Source of the DNA: Sinonovacula constricta
Lineage: Eukaryota > Mollusca > Bivalvia > Cardiida > Solecurtidae
DNA length: 64,000 nucleotides
Assembly (NCBI GenBank): GCA_007844125.1
Contig: CM017567.1
Coordinates: forward strand, 8,392,196 to 8,456,195
Direction of reading: 5' to 3'
Below the pieces are notes generated by a model that made no database searches, was not told the DNA's origin, and saw only the letters and a list, made by a program, of their open reading frames with translations. The translations under genes were made by a program, and so were the position numbers. This document shows positions 11,561 through 26,500 of this stretch, piece after piece (position 1 is the stretch's first letter; each line of letters begins with the position of its first letter).

Positions 11561-14500
11561 ATGGCTGAATATATGACCCAGTACCAGCAGTTGTCTGTGT
11601 ATGATGAGGATGAAGAGGAAACTGGGGATGAGATGGACAATCCTATAGCTGATGCAGATCTTATGATTCATGTAGTCCCAGAGGGAAACAAAGGTAATGT
11701 CATTGCATCGAGAAGAAATACAATATATGGTTTATTCTTGTTTTATTGGTAGAATACTGTTAAATAAACCCTGAAAACTGAAAAAAATGTTTTACAAATA
11801 AATCACCCTAGAAACTTCAGTTTATTGGCTCATTTTGTTATGTCTTATTTTTTTTATTTAAATAGTCTTGAATAGTTAAAGATAATGGTAGCAAGATACA
11901 TTTACAAATATGAAAAACAACAATAAATTCTAAATGATGGGATAATTTTGTATGCATTATCTCAATTTTTGTGCAGATTTATCTTCATATCCATGTTTCC
12001 CCTGATATAGTATTCAGAATAAGATATTTACAATATCTGTGTATCACAATTGTTATATAAATGTTATGGACTGATAAAATAAGTTTATAACAAAGTAGCA
12101 AAGAACACAGCTACATTTCTCAATTTATCTATTTATCAAAGTAGAAAATCATTCAATAATGTAACGTCTATGTTGTTTGGATTGCATACTGAATTTTTGA
12201 CAAAGTATTAAGTCACATAAAGATGTATTACAAGGTAAAGCTACATTGCATGATTTTGTAAGACAAAAACTAAGAAATAAGTAACAGATTTGATAGTTGT
12301 AGCAGGTCAATGGTTACTATTACCATTAGTCTAAGCTAAAGTAGGGAAACAACTATATGTGTATATTTCTTTTATATTCAGCCCGATGGAATCACATCGA
12401 GAACCTGGATGAGTTTTTCACCCGAGTGTACCAGTACCATCAGCGACAGGGGTTCTTGTGTATGGTTCTAGAAGACCTTCTCCAGCTCTTGTACGATATA
12501 ACCAAGTTCCTGTACATGCAAAGATAAAACACTTTAATAAGCTGAGTAACAAGTCCTGCAGCAGACTCTTGACTAACTTACCATACCAGCAGAGAGTGTC
12601 TGGGGGCAGTGATACTACCAGAACACCTTGCACACTCAAATATCCAATATTCACCTCCCATATTGCAATATACCTACAGATGCAGCTTCCCACACTTGCT
12701 GTTTTTATAAAGGGGATGTGTTTTCTTATTGTGACTGCATGTTGTTAGATCAAACATTCAATATGTGTGTATACAGACCCTTCATAATACCTATATATTT
12801 TTATTTTCATTATTACAGACAAAATAAATCTATCATGTGATTATTGTTAATGATTCTGTACTTAAGAAATCAATTATTACATTTAAAAGAGAGACTCTCT
12901 TAAAATTAATGATCATTTTACAGTTGTACATGCAAAATTGAACAAGAATATAGCATGGATACACTTTAAATATTTGTCATTTTCATGTTCTCCCATTTTC
13001 AGGCAATTCGTGTTTGTTGTGATATTTTCCACTTTCCTATCCAAATGTGTCAAATATGATGTGTTGTTTGCCACCAAGTTCAATGCTTCCCACAAAACAA
13101 CAATTGATGAAGCTGTGATACCAACTGGCCAGTGCATTCACTCGTAAGTAAATTGTTGTTTTGATACCAATATATTGTAAAGAAACGTTGTAAGGGTTGG
13201 TATACGTTAGCTCTCGGCTAGTTAACAATGTAAGAGGGTTTCTATACAGGGATGTGCTTTAGGTATCCTTTAATGTGTACTGTTTTGAAGTAACTGAAGC
13301 AACTGTTTCCTAGTTAATTAAAGGTCCATCCAGTTAAATGGTTTCATTTTAAAATAATAGCAACTGGTTATGGACATGGGTTAGTGTTCCTCTTTAAAAT
13401 TACTTGCTAATTACATGTAAAAGGTGTATTTAAATGTTCAACATACCATTAGTACATTTAAAGTAATATAACCTTTTGTAATGTTGTAAAAATTTAGCAC
13501 TGTTATTAAAACTCCCACTTAATGGTGGTTTCTGACAGTTTGGACCAAAAGTCTTTTCATTCAAAAACTAATTAAATCATTGTTACCTGAACAGATTTCA
13601 TGAAATGCTATTTATTGATGTCCTACATCTGCTTGAAAAGTGAACCATAATGCCACAATCCTTGTACAAAAATGTATTTCCTATCTGAGCCATGCTGCAC
13701 AGTTAGGTATTTTTAAACTAGAAAGACGACATCACCGCTTACATTTTAGCTTATCCACGTAATCTGCTCTGACATCGAAGTCTATTTTCAGCAGGAATGC
13801 CAATCAGTCTTATTTATAGATTTGAAAAGAATGAACATTTTTAGATCTGATTAATGAGTTTTACTGCTGTAAAATTGAGATACTGTTAAAGATCGTCTAA
13901 GCTTAGACAAAAGTTTGATCTTTCTGCAGAAAAAATGCACAAATGCCCCAAATAAAGGTCAGATATTTTTTACATATATTTGACGTAGGCAAACTGTTGG
14001 ATACCATCTTCAAGAAATGACCTGACGAGTATTGAAAGTTTGATTTTCATTGTTTTATTTTTATATTCTTCAGAAAGGGATAAAATTTTAGTTTGGTTGA
14101 CTGTTCTCTTTGCAGTTTCCAAAAAGACATCAGATGTCACATTCAATTAGATTGATTTGTCATGATTACATATCACCAAAAGCAACATGTATATAAACAA
14201 ATATAACTGTCTTTATGAAATGTCATGTTGATGACATCACCGCTACAGAGATTCACAGAAACCAAAGGTGAAATGAAATCTTGCTATCTTGTGTAGTTAA
14301 ATATTTACCATAAAACCTCAAGGATAAATAATTTCACATATAATAGGTTACTCTCAGCTAAAATGTTACATTGAAAATAGAAAGTTTTTGTACTGGAAGA
14401 ACCCATCAAAAGTGAGCAATTAAGGGCCATCATGGCCCTTTTGTTTTGATCTAGAATAATCTGTGTCATTCAAGCTGTTTGTTATGGTTAGTGACAGTTA

Positions 14501-17500
14501 GCGCTATCCAGTGCTGATAAAACTGCAGCTCACTATACTGACTTCTCTGGTTAAGAATGTGATTCATGTCTTTATCAACTGAATGTCTACTGTAAAGAAT
14601 TATATATTGTTAATTTGTGTAATATGAAGTCAGCTGAGAATGCTTGATTAACATGTTTAGTGATGAGGAAATAATAGTTTGTGAAATTAACAATTCTACT
14701 CCTAAGCATTTTAACCATTTACTTGCTGAAAACACCATTCACCTTATTGTTGTTATGACCACTCGTAAAATAAAATGAAATCATGTTGATATTGACAAGC
14801 GTCCTATATTTGTTGGATTTAACTCAATCCATGGTTATATTATGACATTTTCAGATTTGACTTCCCTATCACTGTAAGTCTGGTGGTGGCTCTGATTTTC
14901 TGGTTGTTCCGAGTTGTGAAGGTCACTTACAACATCTTCCAGTACTTTGAAATCCGATCCTTTTATCTCACAGCTCTGAAAATATCTGCTGTAAGTATGC
15001 TCATCTTGTTTTGGTAATAAAAATATTATTTTTGTTTAAGCAAATGGTAATGATTCACCTGATCAATTGTCTTCCATTTGGAGCTGTCTGACCTTTAGCT
15101 TCTCAGTCTCTATGCATCTTGTTTTCTCAGTAACTAGATATCACAGTTATCCAAAAATGTAACTATAAAAGCAATGGATTTGTGTGTGGGGGGGGGTGGG
15201 GGGGCGAGGGGAAGCTTAACTTACATGGGTTATTTCACATGGTATCTGGCCTTGTCGGTAGTTGAGGAATGAAACTTTATCCTTATTCTATTCAACAACT
15301 TATTCATTACTAAAGAGCAATTATATAGGCTTATTAAGCAAGCTATTATGTGTGTGTAGTTGTATTTTTCTAATTTTATTGATAATTTCTTGGTTATTTT
15401 ATTTTTAATTAACATATTTTTCTTTTTTGACACTAGCTAAATTCAGCTTTGTTGTGCTCATTGGTTTAAAGTTGCATTGGCTCCAAACCTCTTCTTTCTA
15501 AACATTTGCTAAAATTTAATCATGTCTATAATATTTTACAGTCAGATCTGCCTAACATGACTTGGCACGAGGTCCAGAGTAAACTTCTAGAGGTACAAAA
15601 AGACCAACAGATGTGCATTCACAAAAAGGATTTGGTCCAGCTAGGTAAAGCCACAGCAAAAACATACGCTTTAAATTCAATGAAAATTTAACATGGACAA
15701 TTTACTGCCATAGCCAAGACTCAAACTGTGCATCTCTTGAATAAAGGTTGAATGTGCTACCACTACACAACATACAGTACTCTAGGAGTAATAAATAGTA
15801 AAAAGAAGATTGTCTTGACCAATGAAATTACCACACATGTGAGACCATTGCAGCTGTTTTATCCTTCTGTGTATTCTTAATTAAATTGTTTAACTTTTTC
15901 TAACTTACCTTGTTCATTACTACTACTACAAAAATTGTGTCATAACTTTTTCTTCATCATTTCACATAGTTTTTTTACTGCAATTGTTGGAAAATTCTCT
16001 AATAAATAATCCACAACATTTTTTTTATCACAGATTTAGTACTACCACAGTTAACACATTGGAAATAAAACATTTTAAATGATACTAGCTTCCCTGAAGT
16101 CATGTACATTACTGTTTTAAATTAGTTATGTTCACAAACAACTTTTGACTATGTTATGACTTTGATGGATTTCTGCCAGTGTTTAACAGATTATTTGAAT
16201 AAAAGTCAGGCCCAAGGAGGAATCAATCAATCATGTATTGGTCAGTCTTCTGTTACATATGCTTTTTAACTAAAATTGTTTTGTACCTATAACAATACAT
16301 GATTTCACGGGAGGTAGTAGGGATTTACTAGGTTCATAACGCTTTATATCCACATCAAATATTATTAAAACTATATTTCAACATTTACCTTTTTCTTTGC
16401 TGTGTTTCAGATATTTACCATAGAATACTCCGGTTTAAGAACTACACTGTTGCCATGGTGAACAAGTCAGTGCTACCGCTGAGGCAACAGCTACCGTTTA
16501 TGGGAGAATAGTAAGTGATTAGTCTGTCTTGTGTATTGTTTTGTCTGTTTTGTTAAATTGCACTGTCACTGTTATGATCAAATTGGCAATATCCAGCTAG
16601 GTATTGATAGAGAATGACCCCCCAGGCATATGTCTAGGGGGAATCATGAGTACAAAGCAGGTCAGCTAGAAAACCTTCCCATATGAAAGTTTTTTTCCCA
16701 ATCTGAGGCACAAACCCATGCTTTGAGATCATTAAAAGTTGGTAACTAACCACTCATTCATTATAACCCCCTCATATAATGTCCCATAATTGTTAACCAG
16801 ACCTTTTATATTGAAATAATTTAACTTTAAGCCCGCTAAGCACAAATTAATCAAGCTTAGCTTCTGCTCTGAGCTGTCTGATCAGAATGTGTACTATTGC
16901 CACGAACATACTGTCAGCATATATTGTTACGTGCCATAAAATTTTATAGATAAGACGCACACATAGATAAGACGCACCCCCGCTTCGAGGTCTAGAATCA
17001 AGGAAAAAAGCAAATTCTCAAAGACAAGACGCATCCCCGATTCACTTATCCATCTGGCTGCCATTACGAAATTCCCGCGTCGCCGCATCGCTCGATTTGA
17101 CTCGACGGAACATGTTCCAATTGTTCCGTAAATCGGTGTTTGCGCCGAGTGCTTATTATTCTCTAAGTGTCTTGAATAATACGTTGCGACTGTTTGCCTA
17201 GTGAAACCGTGTGTATTGTGTTACGTTATGACACTCTACCCCAGTATATCGTTTACACGCCAGACAGGATATTCTCGCGGCTATCCCAGCCCTACACATG
17301 AGAGAACATCCTGTTTCACGCTGCAGCATGTCATGAAAACAATTAAGTTCTCGGCCTATAATTAGGTTCTCGACACATGGGACAAACACACAAATGACAT
17401 TTAAAATAACAACTAAAGGCTTTTAATTGTTCATTTTCACACCATGTCATTTAAGTGACCGCTTACCAACAAATTAGTTCTATGCACCTTTGTAATTACT

Positions 17501-20500
17501 TACAGATGATGGACGATCTATTAACATCAAAAGAGGTGTGAAAACTTGTCTGCACATTTTATTGTTGTTAAGTGGGTTTTAATTTCAACTAAAAATTTAT
17601 TCGTAATTAACATTCAAAATAAAACAAATTTCAAATCAAAATTGATCAATTGAATAATACCATTATTACTTAGACGATGATAATAGCAGCGTCGTCAATG
17701 AATAGGCCCGTTCCACTAAAACTCAATAACCGTTTCCGGATTATGAAACTTCGTCGATTTTGATAGAATAAATTGATATTTATGCAAATATTTATTGCAT
17801 ATTGTTGTTTTTATTTATACAAAAACGAATTCAAACGTCTCTTCTTATGTTTAATGTCAAAATTTAGGTAAAAACAACGTAACTTTTCCCTTAATATAGC
17901 ACAATACAGTTGTCTACGGCCGATACTATCGGCGATATTCTCTGCGGTCGGATTAGTCTAAGGGTCTATTTTGGTCTGGGAAAAAAGGGGAAAACTTAAA
18001 TTCGCATGGATAAGACGCATCCCCCACTTTTTTATCATAATTTGGGGCAAAAAACTGCATCTTATCTATAAAACTTTACGGTATGCATGAAGTTGTTAGC
18101 TAATCACTTAGACAGTAACTTGGGTTATTGACCAATGAGGCAAAATAGTGGCTTTATTTTCCAATTTGAAATTATTGTCACAAATAATAACAGTAAATAG
18201 GACACCAGATAATACAAAGGTCTGGTAAAAGAGATATGGTGTCTTGTTGTAAGATCATAGACTGTCCATGGTTTTTGACATAGTAAACCACCAGATATAG
18301 ATTTTTATGGGGCTATATTAGAGTTAAATGTGTCAGGCAGTCTGTCGGTAGGTTCTCTGCAGACAAGATTTGACGACCTTATTTCTCGTCTATCATTTGT
18401 CAGATTTTGATGAAACTTTACAGGATTTTTAAGTACCAAGACTAGTTGTGCATATATTGTTGGACATCATGATCTGCTTGAGTTATAGATCTTTCTTATC
18501 CCTACTGAGTAACTATGACAGAGCAGTATTTGGCGGTATCATCATCTGCATTGATAATTCTGGTTAAGCTTTGTACGTTTCTTGTTTTGTTGTATATACA
18601 TACATGGAAGTCACATGTTTGCAGGAATATATGTTCTTTTGTTCCAGTGTCCTTCTCACAACTGGTTTGAAGTACAACTTAGACTTCCTATTATTCTGTA
18701 AGTAAACCATACAAGAATCCTTTTAGGATTATTTTTAACATGAATTACTTTTTTTATAAGTTACATAAACAATTTGCTTTAGGACTTTTTGCTCATTACC
18801 ATTATCCATTGTGTGTTTTTTTTTTGCAGGGGGACCCTGGTCAGCCTTTGAAAATAAATGGCATCTAAAAGATGAATATAAAGACAAAAGCCCTCATAGA
18901 CGAAAACAGCTGGCTGAAAAGTAAATTGCCTCAGAGTTAATAAAAAACACATTAATATTCTAATTATCTTTTATTGTTTTGCTGAGGTTAATCTAGTCCA
19001 TGGCCCTGTACATTAATGTTTAGTAAATGATGCCTGTATAACAGGCCACTTGGTCTTTTTCTATAATCTAGCGAGTGTATATCTTCTTAATGTTGTTGTT
19101 TTTTATCTGAGTAATGCATAAAGATACAAAATGAGTTCTTGTACAATTGGAAATGAATGGCAAATAGTATTACAATGGCTACATACATTAGTTCGAAATT
19201 TGAACTATTTCAGTACTTGTTTACCGAATGTTCAAATGTTTTATACTTTATCCATAGTTCAAACTGTTGTGTATCTTTTGCTTGCTAAGCTTTTTATGAG
19301 ATTATCACTTGTGTATGTACATGTATATACCCAGCAAATTTGACCTTCCCTCTTATCTTCCTCTGTATTTATAATGTGTATTGCAGGCTGTCACACAGGA
19401 TTTTCTGGCTGGGGGTGGCTAACTTGGCCTTCTTCCCTGTTATCTTCCTTTGGCAGATACTTTACTTCTTCTTCAGATATGCTGAGGTATTTACATAGGA
19501 GCAGCGTTATTGTAACTTTTCATTGTCATTAAAAATCTTAAGTAAAATACTTAATGTGAAAATCATTCTGGCCCGTTGTGTGGCTCAGGACATTTTGCTA
19601 GGTGTTTTTTCTCCATCACTGACCTGCTAAAAGTGGACATGCTATAAAAAGTCCTGCTTAAAATTACAACTACAAAAATTGATTAATGTTAAGGCAGGGC
19701 TTATTTTTCCTTGTGTAGCTGTAGTCCATTCAACCTGTCTTCCCCCCACCCCTCCACCCCACCCACCCCATTCATGAATTAATTTTTGCCTAAGCAAGAA
19801 CAAATCCTCAACATTACATATCATTTTGAATATTTACTGTTGATTTTTTGTCTAAAATTTTATTTTAACCCTTCTGTTTACATCGTGTAACCTACACTTG
19901 AAGTTAGCATGATGCACATTCATAAAAACCATCAGCCATATCATTTATTGACCAATTTTGTCTAATCTTTTTTAAATGTAACATTTTAATTCAAACTTTT
20001 TAAAACTGTGTTCTGCTTTGTTTCCAAAGAGGCTGGGCTGCTTCCCAAAATCAGATAAAGAGCCCTAAAATAGGTATTTTTTTAATGTACAAGATGTATG
20101 TAGATATGCTGAAATTGAATTACTTATGCCCTTTTTCAATGACCCCTTTTGTAACATATAAATAAGTACTATTTTGACTTTTTCTCATATGTTGCTAATA
20201 TATTTGTATTTCATAGTTATTATTGATCTTTTCAGCTAGTCAAAAGGCATCCAGCATTTCTAGGTTCAAGAAGATGGTGAGTCCATTTGAACCCTTATTA
20301 TGCTACATTTTCTCCCTGTCACCATGCTACACAACCCTACTAAGGCCAGCTTATAAAATACTTTACTTTGGAAGAACTAAAAATACTGAAATTAATCTAA
20401 ATATTTTAGAGATCAAGATTCCATTTATTAAGGCCACTTCTTGTCATCCTTTTAAAGTCTTATTTAAAGAAACCAAATTTATTGAATTAATTTTTAAAAA

Positions 20501-23500
20501 GATTGTTTTATTCCAAACACCTTTTTGGGGGATTAAGCTATGTATAAAGGTAATTTTAATCAGATATAATGATTTGTATGCAGCTACTGATATTAATGTT
20601 TATAATGATGGTTCTTTTTATGAAATGTTTGTTTCAGGTCTAACTATGGGCGGCTCTATCTGCGTCATTTCAATGAATTGGACCATGAATTTAATGCCAG
20701 GTTTGAAAAGCTTAATTTGATATATTTGGAGATAATAATGTAAATATTGTGGTTACTTGTATCTATTTACTTTGACTGTCGCTTACTTGGGCAATGTTTG
20801 TTTTGCTCATACCTGAAATGATTTTTTTTCCTCCCTGTGCTATACATGTACATGATAATTACATTACCAGTTTGTCTTATTGCAAAATGTCTTTACATAA
20901 TTGATGAATTTGCTAGACTGTGTGATGTCTCCCTACACTGCTGAGTATGATTTTTAGCCATTTTCCCATTTACCTTGATATATACCTGAAGATAGCCCAT
21001 GGTTGTTTGAAATTTAATCGTGTTTGATCAGCAATTGCAATCACTGTAGTTAAATAATCTTACATTTTATAATAAACCCTAACTGTCATAATACCCAGTA
21101 TTAATTATTTTCTGAAATGTGTGAACTATGTACCAGTTTACAAAAGGGTGCACTTTTCATGAGAAAATTTAAAGACACATAATGTGACTAGAATAAAGAC
21201 TTAAATGTAATATGTAATAGTTGTTACATGTAATTAATGTAATGTAATGTGTAATAGTTGTTAAATGCTGATTATTCTTCTGACTGACATCCATAACAAA
21301 GCATAGCTTGATTTTTTTTTGACATTTGAGATTTAAACCCAGCTGACAGAGTGAGAAGCCAATACCATAACCACTGTGATGAAAAGTCGATTTCCTTACA
21401 TAGTTATGTTATGGTTATATACACAGAAGCATACAAAGCTATGCAAATTGTAGATTGAGTGATGCTCATATATAACTTAAGTTAACATGTAGACTATCAT
21501 TTGTTGCAGACTTAATCGAGGGTACAAGGCCGCTGACATGTATTTAAGTATCTTCACCTCACCCTTGCTGTGTATTATAGCGAAGTGAGTATTGGTAACA
21601 ATTATTCTATAGCGGTGTGAAAAGGAAGTCTCCAATAGTCTCCATGTCAGTCTTTTAAATGTTAACAATGTAAATAATATCATTTGATTCATAGACTTAT
21701 TTTATGCAGCTTTTATCTTATTTTATACTCATGTTTAATTTGCAATTAAGATAATACAAAATCATCTTTCACTCACCTGTGTCTCATGTTTTGTAAGTTG
21801 TTGGTTATATTTAGTGATGGACAGCTTGCATCTGATAGCCTGTTTATGTAATTTCTAGCTTTTTGATGTGGGTCTACACTTAGTACTTAGACATTGTCAA
21901 TGTTTGTTTTGCAGGCTTAGAGTTAAATGGTTATCATTGCTCGGTGATTTGCCAACAACACTATACCTGTATTATAGTTACAATATCATAGAAATATTGA
22001 GAAAATCAGAAATAACGAAAATAAATCTGTTTTACAGGAATGTTGCCTTCTTTGCTGGTTCTGTGCTGGCCGTGTTGGTTGTGTTGACAGTGATAGATGA
22101 AGATGTGCTGAATGTGGAACATGTGCTCACCATTATGACTGTTGCAGGTACACGTTTGTGATCCACTTAGAACATGTGTTACACTTCACCTCAAACTTAT
22201 ACAGTGAGGGGCTGAGGAGTTACACTTCACCTCAAACTTGTACCATGTGGCTGTGAGGAATTACACTTTATCTCAATCTTATACTGTGGGGGGCTGAGGA
22301 GTTACACTTCACCTCAAACTTATACCATGTGGCTGTGAGGAATTACACTTCATCTCAATCTTATACTGTGGGGGGATGAGGAGTTACACTTTACCTCAAA
22401 CTTATACCATGTGGCTGTGAGGAATTATACTTCATCTCAATCTTATACTGTGGGGGGCTGAGGAGTGACACTTTACCTCAAACTTATACCATGTGGCTGT
22501 GAGGAATTACACTTCACCTCAAACTTATACTATGTGAGGCTGAGGAGTGACACTTTACCTCAAACTTATACCATGTGGCTGTGAGGAATTACACTTCACC
22601 TCAAACTTATACTGTGGGGGGGGGGGGGGGGGGGGGGCTGAAGAGTTACACTTCACCTCAAACTTATACAGTGAGGGGCTGAGGAGTGACACTTTACCTC
22701 AAACTTATACCATGTGGCTGTGAGGAATTACACTTCACCTCAAACTTATACTGTGGGGGGGCTGAAGAGTTACACTTCACCTCAAACTTATACAGTGAGG
22801 GGCTGAGGAGTGACACTTTACCTCAAACTTATACCATGTGGCTGTGAGGAATTACACTTCACCTCAAACTTATACTATGGGGGGCTGAGGAGTTACATTC
22901 ACCTCAAACTTATACTGTAAGGGACCAGAATATAAGTTCAGAATAGGTAAACACAGAAGAAACACAAGGGCAAACATTTGTAATATGATATGTTAATAAA
23001 TAATACTTCTATGCTTATTGCTAATTTATATTTTGGGTATTATTATAAGGACTGCTTATTATATATATCTGACATTTATTTCTGTCTTGTTTAGGAGTGG
23101 TTGTGACCTCCTGCAAAGTTTTCATACCAGATGAGGTAAGTTTTAAGGCTCATCTTTTTAATATTTTGTATAATATAAATAACCCTTTTTAACTGATAAC
23201 TTTGAGTTTTGTCTAATAAAAAACAGTAAAAAAAACTTTCTTCATTACCTCATCTGATGTTCTGACCGTTCCACGGGGGTTATTGTCAGGTTTGCTCTTT
23301 TTGTTAAGTGACTCATCACAGATCTGTTCTTACTTTTACATTTGGCTTGCAAATGATTCCTCCTGCTTAAGAAGTCTTTATTATTTGTAGCTCAATCTAG
23401 CACATCTATGGAAACTATGTTGTGACACATTTTATTATCCTATGTTGGTAGATTTTTCAATTTGCTGTTTTAAACTTTAAAAGGATAATTCATTCTTACC

Positions 23501-26500
23501 AATACAGTAATTGTATGTAATTTGCACTTTATAAGGTCTCCTTTTTAAGATCTTTGCTGATTAGGAAAATTAGAATTAAGATGAAGCTGTGCATATGACC
23601 AGAGTGTGTTTTATAAGCATATATAATACTTTGGGTCTATTATTTTTATTTTTGTTGTATTCTACTGATACAGTTATGGTTTTATTAGTGACATCCAGCT
23701 AATCAGTAGTGGAGGAAGACCCCTGACTATGTCTAGGCAGAATCACTCGCATATTACATGTCAGCAGGATGACCTCCAGTCATGAAAGCTCCTGCCAGGA
23801 CTCATCTCATGCAGTGAAGGAGTTTGTAACTCTGTTTGACCATTAGCACCTCTTGGATCATTTGCTGTAGCTGCAGTTGAGTTGTCACGGCTTGAAATCA
23901 CTGTGTCTCCAGTTCAAAACCCAGAACTTTCATAAGTTGTTGCTTTTTGGGGAAAGCTATTTACTTTTTTTTGCTATGTACTGCTCCAGGAAGTACATAC
24001 ATGAGTACTTGTTCTACCTGACAAGTGGACTTTAAAGCCCACAACAGGAATAAAGCTTGCTCTATATTTTGATATTGTGCTGACAAATTTCTTAAATACC
24101 TTATGTTATCACACAATTAGCTGGCCAATCAAATAAACATGTGTGTTTCAGCATGCAATCTACTGTCCAGAGATGTTGATGAGGAACATACTGGCAGAGA
24201 TCCACTACATCCCTGACCATTGGACAGGCAATGCTCACACCACTCGGGTCAGGCAGGAGTTCGGTCTGCTCTTCCAGTATAAGGCTGTAAGTGTACATGG
24301 CGTGCTGTTGAGATTTGAATTCCTGTAGTTTTAATCAAATGGAGTTCTTTTTAACTCTTGTACAGAAATTAAATTAACCAAAATAAAGATATTTGCTTAC
24401 AACTTATTAAAGCAAGACAAAGAAAATGTAAGGATTAAGACTAAGCAGCAAATAAGGTAGATCCTGGTCAGACAGTCCCAAGAGGTAGCTGCGTGGTCTG
24501 GATCCCCTTTGCCTTAACCTGTTCTTAGCAGGCTAGGAGTCAGAAATTTTAGGTTTCCTGAGACCAAGCTGGTAGATTTACTTCTCAGATTTTCAGTTTG
24601 TAAATTCCTTGTGAAAATTTTTATCTTGACAGGTCTTCAAGCTGATCTGCAGACAGGTGGTTCTACTCAGATTTTTCTATGCTCTCTTTCCACCAGTAAC
24701 AGCTGAAGGAACTAATAATAACCATAATTCTGTTACTGCATTGTTTTTGACAGTTAGTTCTTTTAATTTACTTTTGTGCACTATATTTCTGCAGCTATTT
24801 TAACACTGGCAGAACATAGTTAACACTTGCCTTTGTAGAATGGCGTAAGTATTGCAATTTGAGTTTTTATTTATTTTATACTTCACTGATGGCATATGAC
24901 AACCTTTGACAGCATTACTCCTGACAAACTTATAGCTCAATGACCAGATCTAGGCAGAAAGAATAAATCAAGGTAAGCCAGCTCTTGTTGGGAGCAGTCT
25001 GATTAGAATCTGCAGTAATAGTATTTGCTTGTTTAACTTAAGCAGTATTATTGTTACCTTTGCACTTAGTTGTAAATAAAGGACTATCAATGATTATTGG
25101 ATTTGAATCAACTTTAGGAGGCTCAGAGCTAACTGACACTTGTTTGATTGTTTAACCAATTTCAATGTCTTCAGGTCTATTTGGTGGAAGAGCTCCTCAG
25201 CCCTATCATCACACCCCTGATGTTGCTCTTCAAGATGCGAGCCAAGGCGGGGGATATTGTTGACTTCTTTCACAATTTCACAGTTGAGGTGGTGGGGGTA
25301 GGGGATGTGTGCTCATTTGCCCAGATGGACATTCGCAAACATGGCAATCCTCAGGTATGTGAGAGAAGGTTGATTGATGTAAGTTTATGTCTTGAGCTCA
25401 TAGTCCCGCCAACAGCATTTCAGACTTTAATGTGGTTACATGAATAGATACAGTTTGACAGCTTCCTAGAAACATTTGTTATCCCTACATTGAACAGTTG
25501 TAAAATAACTTTTATAAGCTAGCTGAGTTGAAATGTTGGTATGTTAGCTGGATATTGGGCCTGGATCCTGGGCCAACACAATCTTTCGTGTCAAGCACAA
25601 TGGGAAGTTTTAAGCCAGCCATTAAAGTGTTTATATTGTGTTTATCTATTTAAAGAAAATTTAGTTTCTATTTCTTTAAAGACAGAGTGCCTATTTATTT
25701 ATATTTATCTGGATTCCAACCTTATAAAACATATCTTAGTCACACACAGCACTACATGTAAGGAACCTTATAACAAGTATATTTAGGTAGAACCAGTGAC
25801 TCACACCCCACTAGAGCTAGAGAACCCCACCATTAAAACTATGCCCTGAGTGGGATTTACGTACACATAGATCTGCTTAGCCATTATAAGTTGAATAATT
25901 TACTTTTTTTAATTGAAAGACAATTTTCTTTAATTAATTCATTTGATGTATTTGATATGATTTGATGATTTCAGTGGACTAGTGAAGAAGAAACAGAGGC
26001 TAATGCTCATACACAGGGGGAGGATGGTAAGGTGGAAATGTCACTCATGCACTTCCATGTAAGTATTCCCAGCCAAATACTGTATCCATTTTTCTGTCAT
26101 CTTTTCTATTAAGCCTCGATTCTGTCCATAGCTTCTTCTTCGAAAGTACTGAGTGGATCTCGAGACCTCACAGTGATAGTACAATATAATATAAAGCTGC
26201 ATATGCACTGACTGTACTGTAGAGAGCATGTCAAGAAACTCTAGGTCCATTTGATGTACAGTAGGCAATTGTTTATCGTTTATCGTCCCACCAATAGTAT
26301 TTCGGTTATCAGTATCTGGAGATGGTGTCCACTTGATATAGTGCTTCCTTCATTGTGTATAGCATACTGTGAACACCTGGCATGATACCAGACCCATTCA
26401 CATTATCCTGACACCGGGCCAACCAGTCATGGTACTACCCTTATATTTGCTTGAGCATCAGCAAGGGAGCTATACCACTACCATTTTTAACGATTTTAGT

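Noticed and set aside
20223..20720. 165-codon frame as a separate small gene
   Set aside because: It reads through ATG9 exons 10 and 11 and the intron between them out of frame with the real protein.
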